Shown here one piece after another: positions 1 to 9,721 of a DNA stretch of 21,393 nt. The position numbers were made by a program, and so were the translations under genes. Below the pieces are notes generated by a model. It worked only from the letters and a program-made list of their open reading frames with translations, did no database searches and was not told where the DNA came from. Origin of the DNA: Pelargonium cotyledonis (taxonomy: Eukaryota > Streptophyta > Magnoliopsida > Geraniales > Geraniaceae); the NCBI GenBank assembly GCA_036897625.1, contig JAYMTA010001170.1, forward strand, positions 1 through 21,393, in the 5' to 3' direction. Positions within the stretch are counted from its first letter, which is position 1. Each line of letters begins with the position of its first letter.

Positions 1-7
1 GTCGAAC

Positions 8-304
8 GTGTTGATTCTGTCGTATATATAGAACACGTTGAGTCATGTTCATGTTATCACGTAAGAAGTACGTCTACAAATTTATTTTGTAATCTTGTCA
101 TGCTTCCAAAACACGTACGTCCACTAAATTAGTCGTTTTTGGATTTCCTTTGAGATCTCATGTTCGAGTATCTTTTTCGACGGTATGGAGTGAGATTTAT
201 GAGTTTAAAGAAAACTAATAACTAACAGGGTGATTCTCCTACTTTGAAGATGAGAAACACTGGTCTTTACAGACCTGTTGTCTCGTCACTTATAAAAAAG
301 AAAG

Positions 305-335
<31 letters not shown>

Positions 336-577
336 TAGTTGTGTTTTGACACGCACGACGCACTAACATATATATTTAAGATTATGATTGTATACTAATT
401 ATAATAATGTGCCTAACTTGTTGGATATGTCATGTCAAACGTATTGGAAAGTGTTGTGTTGATTCTGTCGTGCATACTACATTGGGTCGTGTTCGTGTTA
501 TCATGTCATGTCGTATAAACTCAACTCATTTATTTATTATGTTCAACACTGACACGAACGCGACACACGCGTACGGA
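8..577. repeat. Imperfect direct repeat pair of a dispersed plant repeat
   Basis: The 15-mer gtgttgattctgtcg occurs at 8-22 and again at 456-470. Both copies continue in parallel: a 'gtcRtgttcRtgttatcaYgt' stretch follows (about 41-62 and 485-506), then 'tttatt', and finally 'acacg(c)gtacg' near 115 and 570. The two arms are therefore each about 115-120 bp and lie 448 bp apart. The low-complexity CGTGT/TGTCGTG wording resembles degenerate dispersed elements common in plant genomes. I cannot decide between two independent insertions, an LTR-like pair or a local duplication. Confidence 0.5.
312..336. repeat. AT dinucleotide microsatellite
   Basis: An uninterrupted run of AT units directly follows an A-rich tract and sits between the two arms of the direct repeat. 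This is a simple-sequence repeat likely to vary in length between individuals. Confidence 0.9.
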
Positions 578-1381
578 TAGCTATATATCTCTAGTAATTA
601 TTTTGATGTGAGATGGGCAGATTATAAGAGGCAAAGCCATGTTACTTATAGTCCAAATTCCTCAACTCACCATGTGCCATATTAGGAATAAAGGGCAACT
701 GAAGAATTGGAACCAATTGTTGTCATCTCTTTATTGTAACTGTGGAAGAGTGAAGAGCTCCAGTGTGTAGTCCAGGCCCCTCAAGTGTTAGCGTAGCTGC
801 AAGTTTCACTGTTGAAGTTTGGTCTGGTTTGGTTTAGTTGTCCCAGAAAGATGTCAACAACCAAACAGTAATGGTGTTAGGAATCTGAACAGTGTGTAGT
901 GTCAGCTGCATAGGAAAAACATTCATTCCTTACCAGAAAAGGCCTAATTAATATCATGTTCAGTCATCAATATCAGGTCATGTCATTTGACCTTAACTGC
1001 TCCTCCCCATCCCGATCCCCATCCCTACCCACCTATTTCTCCTCTTGAGAAGAAAATTCAATTTAAACTAAAAGTGTCCTCATTTACTTTTTAATCAATT
1101 ACATGAAAGATATTACCCGATAACCGACTTATAATATATGTTTATTCGGCTTCTGATTGAGATCGTCGCATTAATATGAAGTGAGTACATGTATTAGTGC
1201 AAATGAAACTCTACTAACGAGATATATTTTTAGGAATATAAGCACATTTAACATGGTATGCATGCGTGGTTGACTCAATGTTGGTTGGTTATGCTACAAC
1301 ATGTTACGAGGTTGGATGTGCTTATTTCGGAGGTTCGTAGCTTGTTCTAAGGGAAAGTCCTCAAATTCATATACATGATTA

Positions 1382-2694
1382 TCAAATCCATCTTCCATCA
1401 TCACATGTACCACAACCTTCTTGAGCAATGTCAGTGATTTGAAGACCGGAATCGTAGATCCCACCAGCCTCCCACTCTGCCGGAAGCACATTTCGCGCCC
1501 AAATCCACTTCCCGTCGTAGCCAGCAGTCACCACCATCCTGAACTGAAGTGCCCCACTCGGAACCCTACTTGTGTCCCACACTGCCCCATAGCTTCTGCT
1601 CATGAAACTCCAATTCGCCGACCCAACCTACATCGTATTATTCAATTTCAAATACATGAATCCAATCGATAATGTTTAAGGTATAGTTTTTAGGAGACTC
1701 ATGTACCCGCCTTACATGTGAAATGCATGTGACATGCTGTGGCCGGTGGAAAGTGCTTATCTGGTGCTTTTGGATGTGATGTACGACTAGGACTGAATTT
1801 TAGTCTTACATGTATTTTATGTGTATAACGGATACGTGCATGAATCATTTGCTTAGTTTTTTTTATTACCTGAGCTACATCGACTCCAACTATTTCGGTC
1901 TGACCACCTTGGTACAAGAACTCAATTGCCAAATAATATGGCTTCTTGCTTGTTTCTAACACCCGCACGGCCAAATTCTTGTTCTTGACATCGCAGGGCA
2001 CTCTGTAGAAAAGAAAGGAACATTAGTACCTTAAAATAATCAAAAGGTACCAATTTGAAATGCTTGGCTAAAATTTGTGTGCTTTTACCTCTTGTAATCA
2101 ACCTCAATAATCCCTTGTTTCAGAACATATTGGGCCATGCCTTTGTTAGCCATGGCCATGAAAGCTCTGCTACTAACCACAAAATCTGTCTCGTTATTGG
2201 TGTTTTGATCAGTCATCATCACTGTGGTTCCTCTGGAACTGCACAAAGTTGAGTTCTTGCATCGCATCTGTACCATAACATAAAACCCAAAAATGGCACA
2301 AACAATGAGAATAAGATTTTCCATTTTCTCGCAGCACAAAACAGTGGATGCTCTGTATCTGTACGGACCTGAAAGCAAGCTCCACAGCCAGCTCCGTCTT
2401 TGTACACAGAAGACGCACCAGCTGCAAGGTGTCCATTGTTGAAGCCAAGAGCCAAGGGGCCATACCCACAAGCCCCAGCTGCACCAATTCAAGAAAACAA
2501 AAACTACCCGTTAATCACCTCCACAAAACACCATCTGGGTCGATGCCAATTTCGTTTCTTTACCAATTTTCATTACCTGAAAGAGCAGAAGCTTTGGTAA
2601 AGTAAGCAACTTTGGCCTGGTGGACGCAGCGATCGCAAGCAGTTGCAGAGGAGATCGTGAGGAGAAAGAAGAGAAAGCCTAGAAAGGAAGCCAT
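1382..2694 (-). CDS. EXLA: Expansin-like A protein (EXLA), five exons, complete
   Basis: Exons on the minus strand are 2694-2577, 2478-2369, 2267-2089, 2002-1870 and 1627-1382. All introns are GT-AG, phases join cleanly, and the product is 261 aa, close to the usual EXLA length of about 265. Residues 1-20 are a hydrophobic signal peptide ([19 protein letters not shown]), followed by [13 protein letters not shown]. The double-psi beta-barrel domain (about 25-145) shows [30 protein letters not shown] with spaced cysteines, and [14 protein letters not shown]. The cellulose-binding-like C-terminal domain (about 150-245) shows YQGGQTEIV and [17 protein letters not shown]. The tail ending CDDGRWI is the C-terminal extension typical of EXLA rather than EXLB. 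Family knowledge: secreted cell-wall proteins related to expansins but without the HFD motif; here TDF stands in its place. Wall-loosening activity of EXLA proteins is not established. The start is the only ATG preceding a signal peptide. Confidence 0.95.
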
Positions 2695-2755
2695 TTTTTT
2701 GCACTGTGGTGTTGGTGTTCGTGAGGTGTGATGAAGAATCGAAAGCGATTGTGTG

Positions 2756-2763
2756 TATTTATA
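2756..2763 (-). promoter_or_regulatory. TATA box of the expansin-like A gene
   Basis: The minus strand reads TATAAATA here, 62 bases upstream of the ATG at 2694. That implies transcription starting near 2725-2732 and a short leader of about 30-40 bases. The sequence is a consensus match; the start site is inferred. Confidence 0.7.
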
Positions 2764-3589
2764 GGGAATTGAAGAAGGAGTGAGAGTGTGGGTTACAGGT
2801 CAGCGAAAAGGACAGGCATATTTTTGCGAAAACGCGGCTGGTTGATGATGGTGTGGTCGGTCTCTGTTACCGACTATCGTGTGAACTGATCATTTGTGTG
2901 TTTTCTTGAGTGTTTATTTGAACTTGAATATCCATTGAAATTATCTTTTCCCATTTCTCAGTTTTTTGCTATTCTTTTTATAAAAGCTAAGCCAGCTTCA
3001 GTTTCTAAATCTCTCCTTTTTCTCCAGTTTTTTAGGTTTTAAGAGCAGATAAAGGCTATTTTAACTGAGTAAAATGACTCCTTTTTTTATATGTAAAGTG
3101 AAGAGAACATATAGTAGAAGTTTGGAATTTTTGGGTGCTTAGCTTTGGGAAGTTTTGGTTACGTTAGCTGTATATGGTTCTAAGAACAGCAAGAGAAAGT
3201 AAAGAATGAAAGAGATTGTAAGTTTTGGTGAAAATGATGATTGCTTTGCATTGCTTTGCTTGTTTGTGAGTAGAAAAGATAAACAAAAACAAAAAGTCCC
3301 ACTAGCTCAAACCTTGAATATGGCCAATATACTTGTCAAACAGCTGTGGATGAGGTTGACTTTGGACCTTTGGTGATCACAGAACCTTCCCATTAATATA
3401 TTCTCTCTCCACATTTTTTGGCATGCAAACAAATTAAAGATAAGTGTTCCAAACTAATTATTAGGTGTGGGAAATAATTTTTAAAAATGGGAAAATTGCC
3501 AGTTTTAATTAATTAACCCAAATAAATATATATACAAGAAAACCAAGTGATCTCAAGGAGCAAAAAAGTGGTCTGACTCTCTTTTGAGT
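2764..3589. other. Upstream (promoter-side) region of the expansin-like gene
   Basis: AT-rich DNA with no supportable ORF. It must contain the regulatory region of the expansin-like gene, which reads away from it on the minus strand. I saw no element clear enough to name, only homopolymer runs and short AT stretches. Confidence 0.5.
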
Positions 3590-4460
3590 TCTATTCTTTT
3601 AGGGTTTGAGTGGTGGCTATTAGAGTTTTGGTTTGGCGTTTGTGGGTGGCCATTTTTCGGTTGAGGCTGTAGGCTTCTAGGTAGGCTGTATCGGATCGTG
3701 CGGCTTGTGTTTCGTGGGACAGAGTTCGGTGGACGGAGGTAGGGTGGAGGACGATTTTTGGGTTAGGTTTTGCGGGCATGCCTGGTTTTTCTCGAGCGGA
3801 GGCGGTCGTATGAAGGGTTGCAGGTGGTGGTGAACGGTGGTTCAGGGGCGGCGGGTGTAGGCGATATCCTGAGAGGTGGGAGGAGGAGGTGGAGTTGTGT
3901 GCAGGGCAGCGCAGGTACTAGTGCCGGCGGTGTGGCTGAGTAGCAAGGTAAGTGGTATTCCCGTGTATTGGTCTTCCATATTCGGGTCTGTGGTTGTTGT
4001 CCGGAGGTATGGGTTTCCTAGTGTGGAAGTGTCGGGGTACCAGTGGCGTGAGAGCGAGGGCGGTACTAAATAGGATGGTTAGGGAGAAAACAGGCGGATG
4101 GGTTGAGGAAGACTCGGCTTCAGCAATTGTGCCGGGGCCGAGAGGCTAGGTGATGGATGGAGATTGGCGTCGTAGGGTCCGGATCATTATACGACATTGA
4201 TCCTGCTTTTGAATGGTCTGGTTTATGCTCTAAGGTTCGGTTAGGGATAAGTTTTATGCCGAGACTCTAGCTTAACTGACGAGTTTTTAGCTTCTCAGGA
4301 TAGATGGACGTTAAGTGTTCTTGAGGATTTCTTTAGTGGCTTAGTTGGTTTATTTTCTGCATTTAGGTTGATTTGCTTAGGTTCTTTTTCCGTTTGAAAT
4401 CCACCCACTTTAATTGTACCTTTCATTTTGGAATAATATAATTACTTCCGTTCAAAAGAA
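3590..4460 (+). mobile_element. GC-richer, retroposon-like remnant (possible non-autonomous LINE derivative)
   Basis: Composition changes abruptly here. Between about 3600 and 4200 the plus strand is G-rich and much richer in GC than both flanks, with many GGTGG/GGAGG words, and no reading frame has a recognisable protein. It then grades into a T-rich tail (about 4330-4440) ending in an AATAATATAATT stretch and an A-rich tract (4455-4467). A G-rich head, T-rich 3' end and A-rich terminus on one strand is the usual shape of plant LINE derivatives. No reverse transcriptase or endonuclease motif is visible, and no convincing target-site duplication was found. It could instead be a decayed gene fragment. 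Confidence 0.35.
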
Positions 4461-4561
4461 AAAATTTGAAAAAGTTTCGGCTTTAAATTACAAGTGTGGG
4501 CTGGATTTCCAAGTTAGGATGGTCAAGTAAAAGTCTTAATTGATGTTTAGGTGAAGATAAA

Positions 4562-4661
4562 CATGAAAATAGTAATATATGTTTGATTTGTTCATGAAAA
4601 TAGTAATATATGTTTATGAGTTCATGAAATTGTTGGATTAGTAATATATGTTTGATTTGTT
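4562..4661 (+). repeat. Three imperfect tandem copies of a ~31-bp AT-rich unit
   Basis: Copies begin at 4562, 4593 and 4623, each starting CATGAAA. The first reads catgaaaatagtaatatatg followed by TTTGATTTGTT. The second has TTTATGAGTT at its end. The third carries an insertion (TTGTTGGAT) after CATGAAA and then returns to the shared TTAGTAATATATGTTTGATTTGTT ending. This looks like replication slippage. Confidence 0.8.
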
Positions 4662-4856
4662 CTTCCTAGGTGGCTAGGTAAACAGTTGAATAATGAGTTT
4701 GAATAAGTACATCTTTTGTTGAAGAGTTGGTCAGAAATGATGTAACATGCATTACACTAACCAAAAAAAATACTAATGGATTAGACCAACAATTTGACAG
4801 ATGTTAACAGGAACAGTTAGATTGAAATTATATTTAAGCAGTACAAAATTAAATTG

Positions 4857-5261
4857 TTGTGTTTGGAAACTAGTATTTTTGTTTGAAATTCTGTATTTGA
4901 GCGAAGTAACAATATTTCTTATTTCTGAGATGAAACGTTACTTTAAACTTTACTCTACAAATTTCACTTTTTACTGTCAACAAATAATTTTCAGAGGGAT
5001 TCTAAAGTATTTTAATTATTTGACCCAACATGTCTTGGCAATTATGGATTTGAGCTAAATGAAGAGTTTGAAAACTTCAAAATTTTAGATTTAGATTTGA
5101 GTCAAATCTAATAGCATTCAAAACATACAATGTGAGATTTTGAAGTTACAACTCTTAGTTTGTCGTTTGAAATTTTATAATTTTTCTGACATTATATTTG
5201 TATTCAAACTACAACACTTCAAATAATGAATTTCAAATCAAATCAATATTACCAAACACAA
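4857..5261. mobile_element. Probable fold-back MITE with hAT-like termini
   Basis: The left end TTGTGTTTGG (4857-4866) is matched by CCAAACACAA (5252-5261). The complementarity extends inward for roughly 45 bases with about a quarter mismatched, including TTTGAAATTC (4881-4890) facing GAATTTCAAA (5228-5237). The interior is AT-rich and non-coding. A GTGTTTGG-type terminus is common among hAT-derived miniature elements in plants. I could not find a convincing 8-bp target duplication, so exact borders and superfamily are uncertain. Confidence 0.5.
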
Positions 5262-5510
5262 AAAGTTGTGATTGAATCGGATGTACTATTTACCGTCAAT
5301 GTGATTCGATAGTTTACGCTTTCGTTTTAAATAGCAATTTAAATATAACTAGTTTTGATGCATAATAACTAATAAGTAAATCCCGTGCACAATTTTCAAC
5401 ACGACATGGACGTAACAAGCCAACACATAATCAGTTAATAGGCATGAAAACAAAATTTGAGAAAACAAGATCATCAAAAGCCGTCTTACTTATCAATATA
5501 ACATGGATTC

Positions 5511-5516
5511 TTTATT
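5511..5516 (-). other. Candidate polyadenylation signal of the PP2A B' gene copy
   Basis: The minus strand reads AATAAA about 24 bases beyond the stop codon at 5540. It is the canonical hexamer, but AT-rich spacers produce it by chance, so this is only a candidate. Confidence 0.3.
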
Positions 5517-6004
5517 ATTAAAATCAAGCAAGCAATTTTTTATTTTTTATCAGCAATATCTTCCAAGCGCTTCCACACAGCTTCACGCTTCAACTTCATT
5601 TCCTTAATTTTTCCTGTGCTTCGTCTTCCTGAAACTTTATTTAGTAGACAGAGCTCGGGATCAATGTCAGAAAAGATCTTGCGGACATTTAGTGTCAAGC
5701 TTTGTACTGCTTGATTCCAGTGATTTATCGCATTTCTCTCCAAGGCAGGGAAGATAATTAGCAAAATAACAACGTTGTGGTTCTGTTTGATTACGTTCTC
5801 AATGTGATCGTTGTTCCACAAGAACAAAGCCCTCTCTGCTACCTGTAAATAACGGAGTTAAACATTAAATAAGAGACAGGTAGAGAGGTATGGCATGTAA
5901 GTATATTGTAACTACATTTTCCACGAAACATCCACCTAAATAACTGACCCAACAGCAAGTATTATTCTCACGATCTCATTAGTTTAATTAACTACTCAGC
6001 GAAC

Positions 6005-6120
6005 TGAACAACAACCACTGGGCAAGCGGTTTGATCCCCTCGAGGTCTCGGGTTCGAGCCTCCCTGCAGGCGTTGTTGGTATTGCCTATCAAGGATACAT
6101 ATATATATATATGTGTACAT
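6005..6120 (+). mobile_element. tRNA-derived SINE with target-site duplications
   Basis: The plus strand contains an RNA polymerase III A-box-like TGGGCAAGCGG (6019-6029) and, about 21 bases further on, a B box GGTTCGAGCC (6051-6060) inside CTCGGGTTCGAGCCTCC. The unit ends in a (TA)n/TG-rich tail (about 6096-6120). It is flanked by 14-base direct repeats matching at 12 positions: actactcagcgaac (5991-6004) and actacttagtgaac (6121-6134). Box A, box B, a simple-sequence tail and flanking duplications together define a plant SINE. The divergence between duplications suggests an old insertion into the intron. Confidence 0.75.
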
Positions 6121-6697
6121 ACTACTTAGTGAACCACCACCAGAAGAGGAGATTTGAAGCTTTATGAGAGTTCCATGTTTCATTTTGTATCCTCTCTACC
6201 ACAAAATGTCAGATAACAATAGCTGAACTTCTTTATGATGACAAGACTATTAGTTGATTCTACACATTGTGCTATCTTCCTAACTAAATCGCTGCTGCCC
6301 GCTTCTCTAAAATAAGACATCATATGACTCGTATCTTTTAATATTTGATTTTCAATGACTTGTTCTGGTGAACTTGATGAAACTAGAATATAGTAAATGA
6401 AGGTATAGAAGAAGATAAGATGAATACTAGTGTTATTTCTTATAAGATGCATGATAGTATAATTATTCAAAGAATGCAGTTCACTATAAACCCATGGAGC
6501 AGCTTAGTCCATAGCTTGAGGTGAAAGTGAGGCAAAGGCAATTCTAGACAGCCAAGAAAACATCATATATAGTACCTGCCTCTCTCCAAAAGCTAACAGA
6601 ACTCAAGAAAATGGGATCAGCCATTATGACATAAAGTGAGCTATAAGATTAAAGCAAGATGATATTTGTACTTGCTCAAATCGTCCATAATGCGACC

Positions 6698-6725
6698 CTC
6701 TCTCTCTCTCTCACACACACACACA
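6698..6725. repeat. Compound (CT)n(CA)n microsatellite
   Basis: A run of TC/CT units passes directly into a CA run. It lies in the intron of the PP2A B' copy. Confidence 0.9.
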
Positions 6726-8813
6726 TCATAATGCAAATCTTCAATTTGTCGGGATCACTTTTTCCTTCTCCCACTTTTCATGTGCCTGGTTCATACTTTC
6801 TTATATAAGTGATATTTGGCCAATGCTGTACGAAGTACTTCATTAGCCTAGCCGGCACATTCAATTTGTTCAAAAATCACAGATCTGCTATGGTCTTTTA
6901 GTCCAGTTGATTTGTTTTCTATATGCTTGTTTCTTTAGTCAATAGTTAAAGCCCCATTCACTTTCTAAATCCACTAGAATTCTGCCACATAATTCAATGA
7001 CCCGCCAATAGAAGTTTTATCAATAGTGCATCTTCCTACTCATTTGTCCTGGGGAATCTGAGAAGTTCACAAGTTATTTAGGGCTCTGGGAAGTTTGTGA
7101 CGTGCAGTGTAACGATCCCTCACTCCAGATAAATGACGAGGCCAACCATAAATAAGGAAAAAGATAAGTGGAGAGGTTTCTAAAGCATATTATAGGCTTT
7201 GAACTTTTCATTCAGCTTGCAAGTTGGCATTCTTGAGCTTCAAATGGGGAAATGAGATAAAATCCAGGGGGACACACGGATCAAAATGTGACCCACCATT
7301 GCCAGGACCAGTTGAGGGTTACAAATATTTTGATACCTGAGTAGCTATTTTATAGAATAAGTTAGGCAGTTTTAACATTTGGTTCTTTATGCAAGCCCAC
7401 CTCGGGTTTGGTTCTTATGGAATTCACATTTTCAGAAGCTAATGATTCTACATCGAATTGACTAAAACCAAGATAAACTCACATCATACAACCTGTATCA
7501 GGGGGAGGAAGTAAGCGGGATGAAAACCTGTGAAGTAATCATTCTTACTTCAAATGAAATAATTCAAGTTCAGAGACAATCACCAAAGAGAAAGACAAGG
7601 AAATATAAATCTATCAAAATTACCAACCTGAAAATGTGAACTGCTCAAGCAACGCCCAATCTGGCGGAACAAGGGTACCATACAGCGCTGGAACTCTGCA
7701 GGCTGAGTTGTTTCTAGAACTTCTTCCAGTTCACCTAAGAACATGACCTCCTTCGAACTATTTATAATAGGCCAATATTTCAGTAAGCCTCGTATAACAG
7801 TATCAGCAAGCTTGCAGTCTTTTTCTACAAACTGCGTAATACAGTATGATAGCTGTTGATGGTATGTGGGTATACATTTTGGCTTGTGAAGTGGAATCAG
7901 AACTCGAACTAGGAAGAGTTTGTGCTCCTCTTTCAGTGGCAGAGCAAACCCGTTGATTATACTTCCCAAAATCTCTAACAACTCTGCAATTCCATTATGC
8001 TTCTCAGGGATAGCTTTTCTGATATATGGACGGTGCACCATAAATTTCCCATAGATGCGGTGGAGAACAGTTTTCAAGTGCTCCGTCTCCCTGGGATCCT
8101 CTGAATAAAAAAGATCTAACAGCCTGAGAACAAAGGAGTGATCAACATACCTCTTAGCCAACTTCGCATCCGTATGAGGTGAGGCCACAAACCTAAGAAG
8201 GAACTCATACACAACTTGCAAGTGAGACCAAGCAGGGTCCATTGACGGCTCTTCTTCTTCCAAATCAAAGGCTTCTAAACCTTTATTCTCACGAAGTGGA
8301 GAACTAGGTGTCCTAAACAAATTTGCAGATACCATCTTTATTGCTTCCTGCATCACAGTTTCCGGGAATTTACCATTAGCAGAGGCAACATAATCCACTA
8401 GCTCTACCAATGTCTGTCGCTTGACTTCCTTCTCTTTGTTGTTCTTGGTTGGATCAGTGAAGTCAAAAACAGTGCAGCACAAATACACTTTTCGGATAAA
8501 CAGGTTCTGTTTCTCCGAATTTGGAACATCTTTAAAACTAGGCAAAGCTTCATACGAATTAGACGACAAATGTCCATTCACCTTTGAAATCACGACTTGG
8601 TAAAACCTATTTCCATGATTCAATCCTACATCTGGCCCTGATCGAACCGGGGCCCGGATTCCCGTACCAGTTGCTTGTCAAATCACTTCTTCTTGAACTG
8701 GTAGAAGTCTGTGACTGAGAAGGAAGTGGAAGTTTCGCCTCCTTCGTGATTGTCAGCTGACTTAGAAGGCTTCCGAGGTTTGATCATTACTTATCTCACG
8801 CACTCTCAAGAAC

Positions 8814-9349
8814 CTAATAATCATAGAAACTCCTTTAGCGCAATCAGAGTCATAATGGCGAGAATATAACAAGACCAAGATGTATCACACCATTTCAAGC
8901 CAGAGTTTTAACTCCACTAAAGAGATCTTCACTCTCTACTAGCTCCGCATGTTCTTCAACATCTTAAAACAAGAACAATCATCACTTTCTAATACATGTT
9001 CCAATCCAACATGAAAGATACCCATCTCATCTGAACAGTTATATCAAATCAAACCCACATCAAAAAAATTTAAAAAAAAATTGAATTTTCCATATCCTAG
9101 CCAGAGCACATACATGGCAATATGGCACTAGTTTATAACAAAGAGGCTAAAACAAAATCCTATCTGGCATCTACCAACCTACAAACAAACAGTAAAATCA
9201 AAATGTCTCCTTTTTACATAACAACAGCAAAAAAAAGTGATCTTTTGGTTCGTATTAAGAAACCCAGATGCGAAAAAACAATGCAAATCGAAGGAAATAG
9301 AATCAAACTGCAAAAACTTTAACTGGTCTGTTCAAAGACGAAAATTCAC
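8814..9349 (-). other. Putative 5'-leader intron of the PP2A B' gene copy
   Basis: Upstream of the ATG the minus strand offers a donor GAG|GTGAATTTTCG (9350/9349) and an acceptor TATGATTATTAG|GTTC (8814/8813). These would bracket an intron of 536 bases in the leader. The upstream leader exon would be pyrimidine-rich (CTCTGTTTCTCTCTC and similar). No open frame in this span looks coding. The positions come from splice-site consensus only. Confidence 0.4.
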
Positions 9350-9713
9350 CTCTGTCTCTGTTCTCTTCTGTATCACCACGATTGACACAGTCCTCAGCTG
9401 GATCGGACCATGACAAGATATGGGTTTGATCCGGAAAACCAGATAGCATTCTCCACCAAGAGTATGGTATGAACTCAAATGAAACTCACACAGCACACAC
9501 ACAACACAACAGATTTGCCTCAGCTCAACTGAGCTTCCATGGCTATTTCTATTATCTTCAAATCGAGTTGCTAACCAGATAAAACTGGAAAACTCTTACA
9601 AGTTTGGAAATGTAAAGAACACAGCAAATGAGAGAGAAACAGAGCAAGAGAATACAGAGGGAGGAGACAGTCTAGACAAAACTCAACAACCCTAACAAAT
9701 TCTCTATCATGCT

Positions 9714-9721
9714 AATTTATA
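9714..9721 (-). promoter_or_regulatory. TATA-like box upstream of the PP2A B' gene copy
   Basis: The minus strand reads TATAAATT, followed 25-35 bases later by a CT-rich leader, as expected for a plant promoter. The flank beyond it (9722-9950) is noticeably GC-richer than its surroundings, with two CGAAACGGC words (about 9868 and 9905). The promoter therefore looks largely preserved although the protein frame is broken. Confidence 0.5.

Larger units (their letters stand above)
1..1381. other. Intergenic region downstream of the expansin-like gene
   Basis: No coding region is supportable here. The stretch is AT-rich and holds an imperfect long direct repeat (about 8-121 and 456-577), an AT microsatellite at 312-336, and otherwise unique-looking DNA. 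The end nearest the expansin-like stop codon (about 1250-1381) presumably contains that gene's 3' untranslated region, since the gene reads leftward. I could not identify a convincing AATAAA-type signal there. Confidence 0.6.
5843..7627 (-). other. 1,785-bp intron of the PP2A B' gene copy
   Basis: The donor is CAG|GTTGGTA at 7628/7627 and the acceptor TTTACAG|GTAGCAG at 5843/5842. No coding sequence is supportable inside; a 96-codon open frame at 6180-6470 has no family resemblance. The intron holds a SINE (6005-6120) and a compound microsatellite (6698-6725); the rest is AT-rich unique-looking DNA. Confidence 0.8.
5540..8787 (-). pseudogene. Decayed PP2A B' (B56) regulatory subunit gene, two exons
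   Basis: The remnant reads 8787-7628 (exon 1) and 5842-5540 (exon 2), joined by a GT-AG intron at the conserved family site (SSHFQ | [11 protein letters not shown]). Exon 1 retains a long open frame from about 8677 to 7628 with clear B56 HEAT-like repeats: [130 protein letters not shown]. Exon 2 has [18 protein letters not shown]. Family role: targets the PP2A A/C core to substrates. Defects: the expected ATG (8787, MIKPRKPSKSADN) runs into a stop at 8683-8685 after 34 codons; the body frame has no in-frame ATG before a stop at 8678-8680; about ten residues (the NNIFYRFIFET helix) are missing between RKAI and [10 protein letters not shown] near 8014; the C-terminal region has indels. It may still be transcribed, but a full functional subunit is unlikely. 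Confidence 0.85.

Noticed and set aside
1294..1491. Minus-strand open frame overlapping the expansin-like last exon.
   Set aside because: It is an out-of-frame shadow of exon 5 and its 3' flank.
6019..6065. Possible tRNA gene, because the GGTTCGAGCC box is present.
   Set aside because: No acceptor-stem or anticodon-stem pairing is apparent. The flanking duplications and tail indicate a SINE.
6180..6470. 96-codon minus-strand open frame within the PP2A B' intron.
   Set aside because: It has no family resemblance, AT-driven codon use, and lies wholly within an intron bounded by good splice sites.
8684..8730. A tiny intron that could rescue the PP2A B' N-terminal frame (GTCACAGACTTCTACCAG).
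   Set aside because: It would be only 18 bases, far below the minimum size of plant introns.
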